64,000 nucleotides of DNA from Membranipora membranacea (Eukaryota > Bryozoa > Gymnolaemata > Cheilostomatida > Membraniporidae): NCBI GenBank assembly GCA_914767715.1, contig OU612068.1, forward strand, positions 16,552,001 to 16,616,000. Reading direction: 5' to 3'. The notes below the pieces were generated by a model, which did not search any database, was not told the origin of the DNA, and worked only from the letters and a program-made list of their open reading frames with translations. Positions 28,101 to 40,078 of this stretch are shown here, one piece after another (position 1 is the stretch's first letter; each line of letters opens with the position of its first letter). The translations under genes were made by a program, and so were the position numbers.

Positions 28101-29344
28101 ATCCTGTGGTTAGAATATCAGCTTCATGCTTTTAGTGTTTTCAAGCCGCCAACATGTTTACTCTTGCGAGCAGCTTTAGGAAACCAATACCATGATGTTC
28201 AAACTAGTTAGTATTCAGTGGAAAAACTGATAAAACCTTGTTGGCTGCAATGTTTTCAACATGGTTATTCCATATCGGATAATTATGCTGTGCATTCTGC
28301 AACAGTCAGGACACAACACACCAACCTACAAGTAAAGCCGCAGCTAGCTCTTACCATTTTCCTCTTGCTTCAAAGCTTCTGTTGCGGAGGAGCTGACAGA
28401 TGCTTGACCTGCAAAATATGATGATGATCTTATTGCTACACTTGTCTGTTAGTTTTGAGTAAAACAGCAAAAATGCATGTTTTGTAGTTGCCCTACCTTT
28501 ACCTGGAAACTTTTTTATAATATAAAAGGCTGTCATCACGATCAGTTATGTAACAATAAAAATTTGTAACAACCCGACAGTATAATTTATCATAATTCCT
28601 ATATAAGCAGATTATATCAATCTAGAATATGGAGATTGCCAACTTAAATTGATAACAAGAGTACTGTTGGTAGATTTCGGTTGATTACTGTACTGGCTCC
28701 TACCAAACTGGTGGGTACGGTTGGCAATCATTCAAATTGTTAATCGGCTCAGGCACAATAGATCAAACATAAAAACCATATGGCCTCCTTCCAAATGGAT
28801 ATCTTTTGACTTCTTCAAGTCAAAGAAGGGCCTACTGCAACATTTTCAATGTAAAAAGCACTATATATCTGGATACCATGACACACTTTTGAGGTATTGC
28901 ATCCCAATGGTGTAAGCAGTATGTTTTACTAGTTCTCTGTACATCGAATACCCATACATATTAATTGACCCTCCCAAACCCTTAGTATACCGAATCTTTG
29001 CACTTCGGAAGATCACTTCAAAACAACTTTCAAGGCATTTCTGCATCTTGTTTTCCCACCCCATCAAACAGCGGCTCATATAAAATTTACAAATGCAAAT
29101 GGTCTTGAATCAATTGACTCTGATAGACTCATTTAATGTGTGAATGTTGACAGACAACTCTTGTTTAATCAAAATTCATTCTTTTTTGTAAATTCCATCC
29201 TTGTCCCGAGATTACTGTTCTGATGCAGCTAACATTCTGGACCATCTTACAAAAGAGTATAATGATGTACATACCAAGGGATGACCTGGTTATCCTGGTC
29301 TTTGGCTCACCACCTGAACTAGTGACTGACGCACTGTCACTCAT
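13185..29344 (-). CDS. ZMYND8: ZMYND8 orthologue, PHD-bromo-PWWP-MYND chromatin reader
   Basis: Twenty coding exons in transcript order: 29344-29275, 28408-28355, 27854-27622, 26977-26840, 25859-25746, 24557-24377, 24120-23987, 23603-23488, 23174-23049, 22600-22416, 21382-21236, 20491-20317, 19779-19536, 18972-18854, 18491-18440, 18274-17743, 17324-17200, 16772-16587, 15612-15454, 13358-13185; 3264 nt, 1087 aa. The PHD finger (residues 120-165) has the full C4HC3 pattern. The bromodomain (about 170-300) has [20 protein letters not shown] and acetyl-lysine Asn262. The PWWP (about 309-355) has [20 protein letters not shown] coiled coil ending in EETKKKQW runs into a complete MYND finger (916-952). 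Known role: the PHD-bromo-PWWP unit reads histone H3 marks, and MYND recruits corepressor and NuRD partners. Exons between PWWP and coiled coil are Ser/Thr/Lys-rich and poorly conserved. The start exon has an acceptor at 29390, so the 5' leader is spliced. ZMYND11 is less likely, because the order and the MYND-flanking coiled coil match ZMYND8. Confidence 0.97.
15454..15612 (-). other. ZMYND8: ZMYND8 penultimate exon with tandem splice donors
   Basis: Exon 15612-15454 encodes a Pro/Gln-rich tail segment after MYND. Two in-frame donors sit nine bases apart: CTCAG|GTACGT (exon end 15463) and GTCAG|GTAAAG (exon end 15454). Use of the upstream donor would delete three residues (VRQ). Both keep phase 0 into the last exon. 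Confidence 0.55.
18638..18681. repeat. Short inverted repeat in ZMYND8 intron
   Basis: Arms around attcaagtcaat and attgacttgaa flank a 14-base centre. Typical small intronic foldback; no further signal. Confidence 0.4.
24640..24866 (-). mobile_element. tRNA-derived SINE in ZMYND8 intron
   Basis: On the minus strand a tRNA-like head (about 24866-24775) carries a good A box (TGGCTCAGTTGGTTAGAGCG) and B box (GGTTCGATTCC). It is followed by about 130 bases of unrelated body. Between the boxes, the extra CTTCAACA/TGTTGAAG stem lengthens the head to about 90 nt, unlike a standard functional tRNA. The absence of a clean acceptor stem and the added body argue for a SINE. It lies in the intron just upstream of the bromodomain exon. 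Confidence 0.65.
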
Positions 29345-29390
29345 ATTGTGTCAAATCGATTCCGTTGGTTCATCAATCAATTTGATCTTC
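29345..29390 (-). other. ZMYND8: ZMYND8 5' UTR part of the start exon
   Basis: A pyrimidine-rich acceptor (ttttgtag) ends at 29391 on the minus strand, so the ATG exon is not the first exon. At least one noncoding leader exon must lie upstream, between here and CCDC6. Confidence 0.7.
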
Positions 29391-30513
29391 CTACAAAATG
29401 AGAGAATCTTAGATTCATGTATTCTTGTGCATCCAAGAACAAAAACTGAGATTTCAAACTTCTGCTACCTGTTGGCATAACATGGTTTCCTGATACCATA
29501 CATTGATGACGAGAGGGCTTGAACAGTACCAAAATTTATTATGTTATCATAGAAGTACCATAATTGGACTTGGATGCATGGCGTATTACCAAAACGTCTC
29601 AGTATGACAGTCTGTTCATGGCGTTAAAAAATTCAGTGGCAATGCCAATGGCCCATACTATGGTAAGTTTCACTTGTTGTCAAGCGCAAATAAGAGCCTT
29701 TACATTAGCAGAATACCAATATCTGTCAACGATGCATACGCCGGACTTGCCTATGGCTATCTGTCAACAGCGCAAGACGGTAGGTAGGTAGGTAGGTCTT
29801 CCTCTTACCCAATTGAGGAAGGCAATCATATCCAATAGCGGTTGTGTATAAATATATATATATACATGTACAAACAAAAATTCAAAGTTGCACTTTTTTT
29901 TAGTTTAAATTTTCCCTCCTTATTGATCTGTCTATATCATCAAAATATCAGTTAGCCAATCATATTATCATCACTAAACATGCTTGACTTCCATCTTAAC
30001 ACTATAGAAACAACCAACATGCAATAAAAAGCATGTGGGTTACCCAAAAAGTCAGCAAAACAAACCTGGTTTAGCTCTTTATAGGCTTTCAAAGATCCAA
30101 GATGGAGAATCCGGCTGATGATTAAATTGACTGACATTGGAAAACATAGAAGCATTATGGGAGGAGCTTGTATCTCTCTGGAATTCACTTTGCCTTCTGA
30201 TTGGACGCTTCAAAAGCCTGAATATGCAAATTAGGTTCTCTGGAAACCGCATGTACATTCAACAGAATGCCATGCTTTTGACCCATTAAATGCGATAAAA
30301 ACAAACATCAACAACATTTCGACATTTCACTCTCTCAACTCAACCTCCATAGGCAACAGAATTCATCTCTAAATTTCAGATTTAAGGGATTGGCCCCTTT
30401 GAATAGATTTGAGACACAAATATACTATTGGTAATAGCAGAGAGGAGAAAAGTAGAAAAGGAAATTGAATACTCACAAATGAGGACATAGTTCACTACCC
30501 TCCATGAGAAACC
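29391..30513. promoter_or_regulatory. Head-to-head interval between ZMYND8 and CCDC6
   Basis: Only about 1.1 kb separates the ZMYND8 start exon from the CCDC6 ATG, and a noncoding ZMYND8 leader exon should also fall here. No TATA box is obvious. It holds an aggt tetranucleotide tract near 29785-29800 and an AT microsatellite near 29850-29870. A shared or bidirectional promoter is likely by position; the exact start sites cannot be read. Confidence 0.5.
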
Positions 30514-33500
30514 ATGGCTGACAGTGCAAGTGAGATGGAATCTGACACCAGCTCCATTGATGGAGCTGCTACAGTTCTTGGGCCACCAAGGAAGACTATG
30601 GAAAGTCATGTGAAGAGAATTGAGAGTCTTACACAGGAGAATAGAGTGCTCAGAATGGAGATAGACACTCTCAAACTTAAGAACAAAGCTTTGCAATCTG
30701 AGAACAAAGAGTTGAGACAGACTAGTGTGAATATAGTGAGTCATTGTCACCCTCTTATCATTACACTCTTACTATTATGGTCCATGAACAAGCACACTCT
30801 TATGCTACTAGCCAGTATGAATATAGTGCTGTTTGATTTTGCCCTTGAATAGAATGTAAATGCAACCATTCTCCCTGATGCAACTGGCCTTCTGCTTTGA
30901 AAATCTGTAGAAAAAAATAAAGGAAGAGCTTTCTTCATCATTGTCCTTTGGCTTTGCAATACACTTGCTCTATTTTCTCTTCTTGCTCATTTATGTTCAA
31001 TAAAATGATTCTGTTCCGTTTCAATGCATTATAAGTACCAATGAAATGCAGCCATCATCCTAATCCTAATGTTGAACTAAAATGGACCTGAAATGTAATC
31101 TTGCACAAGAATTGACCGATGAACTCGCTCTCTGAGTGTGTTCATTAGATTGAGTTAACTTTTAACTCCCTGCCTTGTCTACTATCAGATGTGTAAGGTG
31201 TGTGATCAGTAGCATACTTTTGGCATACACCAGCTACCCATTAAACAATTTGTGTGTATTCTTTTTGTTAGCAAGCACGAGCAGAGCAGGAAGAAGAATA
31301 CATCAGCAATACTCTACTGAAGAAGATCAACACGCTGAAGAAGGAAAAGGAAATGTTAGCTATGAACTACGAGCATGAGGAAGAGTTCCTGACTAATGAC
31401 CTCACCAGAAAGCTTAATCAAGTTTGTCATAAACATAACATATATTAAAAGATTAAAATACCTTAACAAATTGTCGGAAATATTTTTGATTAAAACTGCC
31501 TGTTGATAGCAGCTGCAGAGAAGTCCTGAAATTGAAAATGTGCAACTTTGAGTGAGATTGCTCTGAAACAAGGACTTCATGTTATCAAAATATTCCAATG
31601 TCTATCAATATAGCTACGCAGTGAGAAGGTGGAGCTAGAGCAGACTTTGGAGCAGGAACAGGAGGCGCAAGTGAACAAGCTGCTCAAGCGAATTGACAAA
31701 CTCGAGTCGGAGATTGTACACAAACAAACCACTCTGGAGCAGCTTAGAAGGGAGAAAGTGGAGCTAGAGAACTCACTGGAGGCAGAACAGGAAGCTCTTG
31801 TCAATAGGCTTTGGAAGAGAATGGATAAATTGGAGGTGGAAAAGAGGTAGGAAATATACCCATTACAGGTGATTGATGGGGTGGGTTTTGCAATTGAAAG
31901 TTGAGAGAAGGTAAGAGCACAATGGTTAACACTATTGTGGCTGCGGTGGCCTCACTCATTGCGCTCATTTGCCCCCTAGACTAGAAAATAACTCATGGGT
32001 CCCATGCTATCCTGCTGATGACTTGTGGTTTTCTATGGATGGACAATTGATTGATGGACAATTGCTCACCCTTTGTTTGGAGTGGCCAACGCTGATCCTA
32101 ATTTGGGGTGTCCTTACCCTTCAAGAGTTTGTTTTGGAAAATATTATTGTAGATGTCATCTACCATACACGCTTTGTCATCAAATATATCTGTCATAAAG
32201 AAAATGTTACTGTTATTTTGATCCTACACAATCATAACAAACTAATTTCATTGAACATTGGTCATCATATGCACTGTTACATATAGTGCAATGTTCAATC
32301 ATTCAGCCCATTTTTGTTACATTGAACCCTAGAGCTAGGATGTATGGCCTAACTAGCTGTAATGCATCCATATCTTTCATAAATCTTTGTTAGAGCAGTT
32401 TGATACATTTATAACTGAACAGAAATATCTACTAACTTCATTATAAGGAAAGCCTAATATCCTTTGTTCATTCTACAGAGAAGCCCCCCCCCCCCATCAC
32501 GAGTTTTATGATAGTATGATAAGGCCATTGCCCTGGATGCATGCAAGCTAGTGATCAAAAGTTAATGAACTAAAGAGAAATTTTTTCCTGAAACTTCTGC
32601 AGACCACATAAGAGCTCTCTGAGACTTGAAACCATAGACAAAACAATGCTATGCAATGTCTATGCTTGAAACACATCTCATCTGCTTCAAAGCTGCAAAA
32701 TTAGCTTTCATGCTCAAAATTAAGTAATTTCAAAGTGCTGTAAACAAGTTTCAAGTTGTGATTTGAGTAAATCTGTTGTTACCATAAAAATATAAATATT
32801 TATAATGTTTATGGTTGTTACACAGGGGTGGCTTCACGCTGCTGGGGCCGGCCATAAGGGGGTTGTAACAGAGAAGGCCTCGAAACAGGTTTGCCTCATG
32901 GTTTCCAGCTGTAGACATGTGTGTTGTTCAGTGGTATGCGCACGTTATGCGTATGTTATATCTGTTGTTACAGACACTTACAGGAGAGGTTAGACCAGCC
33001 GATATCAGCGCCTCCATCACCTAGATGTGGTGAGAGAGATGTGTCACAGCTCACACAGAATATCATGAATCTAAGAGGAGAGGTCAACAGATACAGGCAC
33101 ATGCTGGCCCACACAAAACAAGAAAGTGAGTACCAGTAGGGCTGTTTGCAGCGGAGAGCCCCATATATCCGTTGGGGAAAAAACAAGTGATGTTTAAAAA
33201 AGTTAGCATGCATTTTGATGAACACATAGTAGTTCTATTTGTAAAATTTTCCCAACTGTACCGTCTGAATCAAGGAATCTTTGTAAGTCATGATTCAGAA
33301 GGTTTTGGGTTTTTCACTCTAACTAAGAGGAGACCCAAATTGTATAGGGCTTTGTGCAACCTGTATCAGTCGAGTGGCATAATGAGCACTTTGGGTGAAG
33401 ATTTAAGATAGGTCAAAAGCTTACTACCAGCGCAATGTCCATACTGACACCCCAAAATTGATTTTCAAATTGATACCAAACCTGTCCAGTTTCAATGGAG

Positions 33501-36500
33501 GGGATATAAAGGTGATCCCAACCCAGACATATTTACTGAGCAGTCTAAAAATATACACCAATTATGTCTTAATTATCTATCCCTGGAACGTCACTTCTGC
33601 CATAAAAATTGGGTGGAACAAAAAATGTCTAAGTTTTCTTCAGCTGTGGCCGGCATGTGATGCTTTGTTGAGGCATCTGCTAATTGACATAATCCTTCCT
33701 TAGTGACTGTCAGACATGTCTAAAGGGCTTGGCTGTTGAGCTTCATGAATCATAGTCAATGACATGTAGGTAACATCAGCCATCATGACTACATGAGCAT
33801 CACTCAGCATTGACTGATGAGGAGTTATTGAATTGATGATGCCTGTTTTTGTACCGGTAAATAATGACATCATCACTGATTACATTGCATTGATTGCATA
33901 TTCATTATTGATCAGATTTCATGTTTGTGCAATCTATGTACCATAGTCAAACTATAGTCAACGCAATCTCAAAGATGTTATTTGAGTCATCAGGCATTTA
34001 TCACTGGTGATGATGTCAAGTGTATGTTAGGGTTAAATGGTTAGTCATACATAGCAATATACAAAAATGTCAGAAAAGCTCCGTAGTCTCAATGATATGG
34101 CTCTGGTATTGTGTAGCATCATAATTAGATCCGTCTGTGTACCAATGTGGTCTAGCAAAGTCTATTTCTTGTCACAAACTGTTGTAGCAGATAAAGACAT
34201 GCGGAAATCATTCTGACTGTTTATATCCTCAGATTCTAAGAAGATGGCAGCACTTATGGATGAGGAGAGGCTTATAAAAGAAGAGAACCTGAGGCTACAG
34301 AGGAAGCTTCAGATGGAGACAGAGAGGCGGGAAGCACTGTGCAGACATCTGTCAGAATCAGAGTCCAGTTTGGAGATGGATGATGAGAGGTAAGTAAAAG
34401 GGTGAATCTGTTCAGACCTCAACTCTCCCAATCTGTAACCCCATACACCAATAGCCATCTGGAGTTACAAGTAATGTATACTTTGCCAATGTCCGTGATC
34501 ATTGGCAAAGTATACATGCTTGTAACTCCAGATGCCTATGCATACAGCACATCCTTATGCATATTCCTCTTGCAAACGTCCAAAACAGAGAAGAGTTTGT
34601 TGATGAAGGTAGGATTTGGGATGAATGTAGGTAGGATTTGGGATCAATAAGAGGCAGATGGAATTCTAAGGCTGTCTGCATCCTGGAAGTCAGATGGCAG
34701 GTGCTCTTAGTAATGTACTTGTATATAAATAAGTCGTCAGGCGATAGTCTACGTTATCTACGTCAATACATATTTAGACATTGGATTGCCGCAATGTCGT
34801 GTCTATATTTAGGCTTCGCATGACTCCCAATCACTAGTAACTCCCATTATTTCTGGTGGCTCTGGTTCCTGGTGGTCAATTGTGTCAGCAACACACATAT
34901 TCCCGGTCCGATGACCTACCTTATGCCCTACCATATGCCAGTATAATAATATATCAGTGCGGGATTGCAAATGCGGTGTTTGACACTTGGCTGGCTTGTT
35001 TTGCTTTCTGCAACTCATACGCAAGCTTCAGCGCTAAACTAATACATTGATGAATGCAACTGAATATTTTTTCATACTATTATCACCAGTGGAGCTTTTT
35101 CTCTTGACTCTGTAATAGACATGACCTGCTATAATTGAAATCCCAAAGCTGCTTTTATGTTAGAGGTTTTCCATGAACACAATGCTAGCTTATCGTGTGT
35201 AATGACTAAATTTGTTTGCTGATATTACAATACTAGGTGATAACTTATGGGACATTGACAGACTATAGTCATTTACTTAACTGGTCAAGTGGTTTGGCCT
35301 TGAAAACTTAATAGCCCCACTTGCTGTTCAGTTAAAAAAAACATGTATTGCAATTTGCCATACAATCCCCAGACTGAATATGTGATGCTCTCTAGAGACT
35401 TAATTGTGTTGTGTCCTAGAAGTGTCAAGCAGTGTTAATGACCTCACAGAGTATAAATATCTCCTAGTAGTGTGCAGCAAGTTGCCATCAGCTTAAACAG
35501 GCACTAATCAGCTATTGGCAGTGACACTTTGGTCCTAGCTAAGGAGCCATATTTGTTTTTGGTAAGCTTGGTCATACTACAGTGTGAGCATGCATATTAC
35601 TTCATTGGTCAGTTATGTTGGTCATGAATCCTATCTCTGTCCACATTACCTATGCTATATTGTTGATATGTGGTGAGATAACGCAACCTACCTACTAAAT
35701 GTGATTTATAGATGTGTTGTTTGTTTGTAGACATTTCAATGAGCTGGCTAAGTCACATGAAGGGATGACAAGTAAAGATAGCAGTATGACAGGCCCTAGG
35801 TCTCGCACTGTGTCCAGCCCTATACCATATCATAACACTACCCCTGCCAAAACAATCACACCAAGTGAGTCTCAGCACCAGGCATTATTCAGATATCCAT
35901 TTTTAGCCATTTCAGACCTCTGTCGGGAACAGCCCCTTACATTTATTGAAATTACCACTTTGTGACAGTTGCAGACAATTATAAATGTTACACTATGTAA
36001 GAGTTGTTTTGATAAGTTCCTCTTACACCAAACTATACATGGAAACTAACTGTGTACCTATTTTGTGATTGTTTCCTATTATACCAAATTGTACATGAAA
36101 ACAAACTGTGTACTTACTTCTGTCTGTGTTGTAGCTGGATCAACAGTAAGTCCTCCCGCAGCGATGAGGTGTAACGCATGCGGACACATTCAGAATCCCG
36201 CTGCTTGTGGTGGTGCCAGTAACACTAATATGTCCTGCTCTCTGCCAAGTATGTCTCCCCCGGCCACCCCTGGATTCTTCATACCCCCTCACAGCACCAG
36301 CTCAAGTACGGCACTGCACCATGCAGCTGTGTCAGGTAGCTCAACACCAACTACAAGCAACAGCGGCAGCGGACAGCACTCGTCATCTAGTCATCATCCC
36401 CACCAGGTGAGCTAAGCTGTCTTGTCAGAACTAAGACTGCAACTGTATCAATGTGGATCGATTGTATTTTAGAATCAAATTGCATAGTCCCTCCTCATTG

Positions 36501-36849
36501 TTGTAAGTTGCTCAAATTTTTCAGAATCATCACTGATACATTAACACCAGAGTCTGGATATATCTTGTATTGCGCCATTTTTTTATAAGTGTATCATCGT
36601 ATGCAGTTTGTATTATAGTGTAAACCATGTTTGTTATAAACTGTATTACATGTATTTGGTGAGATCACCTAGTACAATGCTTGTGGATAATATCAAACTG
36701 TATTAACCTACCACAGCAGCTTGACTATTTTTTTATACACCAGCTTGGAGTGTCACCCACAATTACAAGTATATCTAATGTTCATTTTTCTGTTGCAGAG
36801 ACCCAATGACAGGTTTGCTAAGCCACCCCTGCCCGGAGGTAGACCTTGA
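30514..36849 (+). CDS. CCDC6: CCDC6 orthologue, coiled-coil domain containing 6
   Basis: Eight exons: 30514-30735, 31272-31421, 31614-31846, 32974-33125, 34233-34389, 35731-35864, 36135-36406, 36799-36849; 1371 nt, 456 aa against about 474 in human. The N-terminus MADSASE is conserved. A long coiled coil fills about residues 30-250, with signature runs [21 protein letters not shown] and [17 protein letters not shown]. After it come [26 protein letters not shown] and RTVSSPIPY, all hallmark CCDC6 segments. The C-terminus KPPLPGGRP keeps the proline-rich ending. Known role: a phosphorylated scaffold in the DNA-damage response and apoptosis, familiar as a RET fusion partner in human tumours. Exon 7 replaces the vertebrate proline-rich tail by a Ser/Thr/His-rich segment that includes a four-Cys patch ([15 protein letters not shown] begins it), not known to me in vertebrate CCDC6. 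Confidence 0.97.
34456..34534. repeat. Foldback repeat in CCDC6 intron
   Basis: Arms of about 35 bases (34456-34490 and 34501-34534) are complementary except for a one-base indel, with a 10-base loop. It lies about 65 bases after the donor of CCDC6 exon 5, so it would fold in the pre-mRNA near that splice site. Confidence 0.8.
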
Positions 36850-37108
36850 ACTGATGGAGAGAGTATATGAGGCTTTCGTGTCAATCAAGTTGAAATTTAT
36901 CTCCAAGAATCCTGTTGACTGCACCAAATGCACCCATTGAACTTATTTCGATCGAACAACCGGTGTTCAAAAAATGGTCCTACGCTTTCACAGATAAACT
37001 CCCCAGCAGTTCCCATAAGTTTGCTCAGTGGCAACATTGCTGCACCTTTCCACAGCGTGGTATAAATCTAAGTCATAAACCCACATCCACTGGGTTCCTA
37101 AAATGCCA

Positions 37109-37114
37109 AATAAA
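37109..37114 (+). other. CCDC6: Candidate poly(A) signal of CCDC6
   Basis: AATAAA about 260 bases after the CCDC6 stop; a further AATAAA-rich stretch near 37808 could serve a longer 3' UTR. Confidence 0.4.
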
Positions 37115-37460
37115 ACACATGCAACTTTTTTAACAGAGATGATGCTTATATTTCTTTGTATGGTTTTGATCACGTGTGTATGAGTAGAGTATTTGCGACT
37201 CGTGACAGCTACATTCTCTATAACATAAGTATGAGAGAATTCTCGTAACAGTATCATGACCATGTTTATATTCTGATTTTTGTTGATCATCACTTCTATA
37301 TTTTGTCCTCTTCCAGTTTCCACCTTGATTTTTGTTGTACATTGTACAGAATTGTATCATTGTATCCTACTACCGTTATTATATCTTCCTATCTCCCCGT
37401 GTGAAAGTTGTTTGTATTACCGCAGATGACCTTTTGTAGTGCCCCAATAAGCTAGCCAAT

Positions 37461-37517
37461 GTGTTGGCTCTGATTGGTTGGTGGGTCTTCTCCCCACCCA
37501 CACATCAGAGCCAACAC
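37461..37517. repeat. Small inverted repeat downstream of CCDC6
   Basis: Arms gtgttggctctgat (37461-37474) and its complement (37504-37517), with further partial pairing of gtgggt/accca inside. Possible MITE remnant. Confidence 0.6.
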
Positions 37518-38524
37518 AACGGCTACAATAATGGTTAATTTTGCATGGCAAATAAGTCTTTAGATTGTCTTTTGCAAGAATGGATTGTTAACCTTTACTG
37601 GGCTCAAAAAGTCCGCGCTACCAGTATGCTGTTTGCTTTCAAGGCTGCCGATATCATTAATTGTGCTTTTCTTCCTGTTCTCTCTATACCACTATTGTTA
37701 CTGACTTATATATGTAGCTTATATGTATTACTATGATTGTAATTCTCTGAAAGAGATCAATTTCATACATATATCTGTTCCATTGCTGATTGAATTTTAT
37801 TGTTAAAAATAATAAAAATGATTTAAAATTTAACATTTAATATTTTTCCAAATTTTGCTACTTGTGACTACAACATATCGCTCAGTTGCTCTAGACTAGA
37901 ACTAGTTAGCTATCTAAAAACTACCATCCTGCATCGCCATTGCTCAATTCTTGAGAGCAGAATATCTTTATCCCAGTACACAGATGGCTTTCCCTGCGCA
38001 TAGGAGGAAGATAAACCATACATGTATGATGCCTTTGATCATACAAAGATGTCATGAGTTATGCTCTCTATACTCATCTTATATGGCTTTACCTCTACAG
38101 TTCTGCATGCTCTAAAAATATAGATGCTATTTGAATAAAGCGTGATCAATTTTGTATCAATCAGAGAAATGGGTAGAGTGCATTAATTGAACTAGGTATC
38201 GCATTGATACATCCTTACATTGTAATGTTCATATAGTCCTTACACCATCACAACGACTATCTTGTGAACCATATACTACATATACCATTACTATGGGTAC
38301 ATGCATTACCCTGTGTAAATATTAGCTGAAGTTAAGTTTAGCTACATTCTGGTGACTTAATGTTAGCTAGCACCAAATGATTAGCTGAGATGGGATTCTA
38401 CATAATACATAAACATATAAATACTTGTATATGATTATGATGTAAAATAAGGATGGTGAGTAAATTTTAGCTAGCATTAAATAAGAAAATCTCAAGATTT
38501 CTTCCTGCAAATCTTTTACTCCTC

Positions 38525-38545
38525 TATATATATATATATATATCA
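38525..38545. repeat. TA microsatellite
   Basis: A run of roughly nine consecutive ta units between CCDC6 and the GH31 gene. Confidence 0.8.
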
Positions 38546-39839
38546 TACCGTGACGATGAGTCCAAAAAAAGCATCGAGAAATATCAGGTAGTTGTATATC
38601 TATAGGGAAACAGTAGCGGACGCGGACTAAATGGGTGGGATGGAGATCTGCCAGGTCCTAGAAGTGGTAGAGTTCTAAGGAAAAGAGTTCCTCTAGCTTA
38701 TTGTCATCATGGAGTGGCCGAGTGAAACTTTTCACTGCGGATGGAACGATTCTGGATTTTTTTATCCGTTCCACATAAGGGTATCGCTCTCAATTTACGA
38801 ACAAGCTTCAAGCTTTCATTGTATAGTGCAGCTTTTGTTACCATTGGTCCATTACATTTGTAACACAGATGCTGCCTAAGACCTTACCAGTTTATTTACA
38901 CAGCATAGTGTGGTATGACAGCTACTGCGACCACTGTCAGTTAACCAGAAGGTACCAGGAATATTTTTAAAGGGTGTGGCCATAATTACTAGTTTCAGAT
39001 ATCAACTAGTAGAGCTTGCGTTCCTGACTAAGCCAAACCATGTCAATACAAACACTGACCGTGGGATTCGGGAACCATATGTTTAAGGTACCCTTCCACA
39101 CATAACCTTCACAAATCTTGTAAACGATGGATTAAAATATCCGAACAGAAAAGCAAGAAAGGTAGCAACAGTTTAGCAAATGAATTTTTTCTCAAATTTA
39201 GTTATTCCAATGTCACCCCTCCATCCTCCGGATACATTTATATCACGAGCAACTGTTATAGTAAATTTCAACTCACAAACCTACAACCATTGACATCAAT
39301 ACCGGCAACAAGAATCTGCCGTCGCCGCTGCTGCTCAAATGTGAGCTTACGTGAGCAAATTCCAAGACTTAATATTTGCCCTCAATGTTTTGATGGTACG
39401 CCATGCTCACATACAAAAATTAATTTTGCTCATGGTCAGATTCAATGGTGTGCGCTTTAATCTTTTTTAAACTTATCCACCTTTCCATGGAACTATCCAT
39501 GATGATGCAACTAATCTAACCATAGACTTAAAGGGCAACCAAGGTTTCAAACAACTTCTCATTGATTAATAGCAGATTGCACCTTCTGCATGGGGAAAAA
39601 GACAAAATCTAATTTGGATGATTATTCAGCCAGAATTCTTGTGAAACATTTCATCCACCAGGTATCTCAAACTCAGCTAAAATAGAATACCACAGAGCAG
39701 TTTCCTGTTCCTGGTATTATTTAGCCTGTGCTCTATCACCGGAAAATGTATGGAATGGGTTGCAGCGTGAACAAGGCGACAGTAAGGGTAGAAAGAATGC
39801 TAAGAAATAACAAATATTTATAAGCGATGTTATATAATG

Positions 39840-39845
39840 TTTATT
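39840..39845 (-). other. Candidate poly(A) signal of the GH31 gene
   Basis: AATAAA on the minus strand about 235 bases past the GH31 stop codon at 40079-40081. Confidence 0.45.
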
Positions 39846-40078
39846 AACCACAATCATGCGGACAGACTAGTATACTCACTTAGGCTGTAGATAGCAGGTT
39901 GGTACGGTAAGTACAGTAAACACAGTGAGTGAACACAGTAGGTGGTGAGCAAGGTTAACACAAATATTAGATGACCCTGGCAGGCTGGTCAAAGAGCTAA
40001 GTCGGGTTAAAGGGTTTAAATTAAAAATAAGCGAGGTAAAAGGGAAAAAAACATATATTATTCTAGAAATTCCTAATA

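Larger units (their letters stand above)
36850..40078. other. Tail-to-tail interval between CCDC6 and the GH31 gene
   Basis: About 3.2 kb of 3' UTR and intergenic DNA between convergent genes. It holds a CCDC6 poly(A) candidate (37109-37114), a small inverted repeat (37461-37517), a TA microsatellite near 38525-38542 and the GH31 poly(A) candidate (39840-39845). No coding exon is supported. Confidence 0.6.

Noticed and set aside
30514-30852. Single-exon 112-codon reading of CCDC6 exon 1
   Set aside because: The last 38 codons read through the GTGAGT donor into the intron; the spliced model matches CCDC6.
39309-39390. Minus-strand open stretch with Arg/Gln-rich reading (about 25 codons to a stop), possible terminal exon
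   Set aside because: The acceptor is poor, no neighbouring exon continues the frame, and it lies in 3' intergenic DNA between convergent genes.
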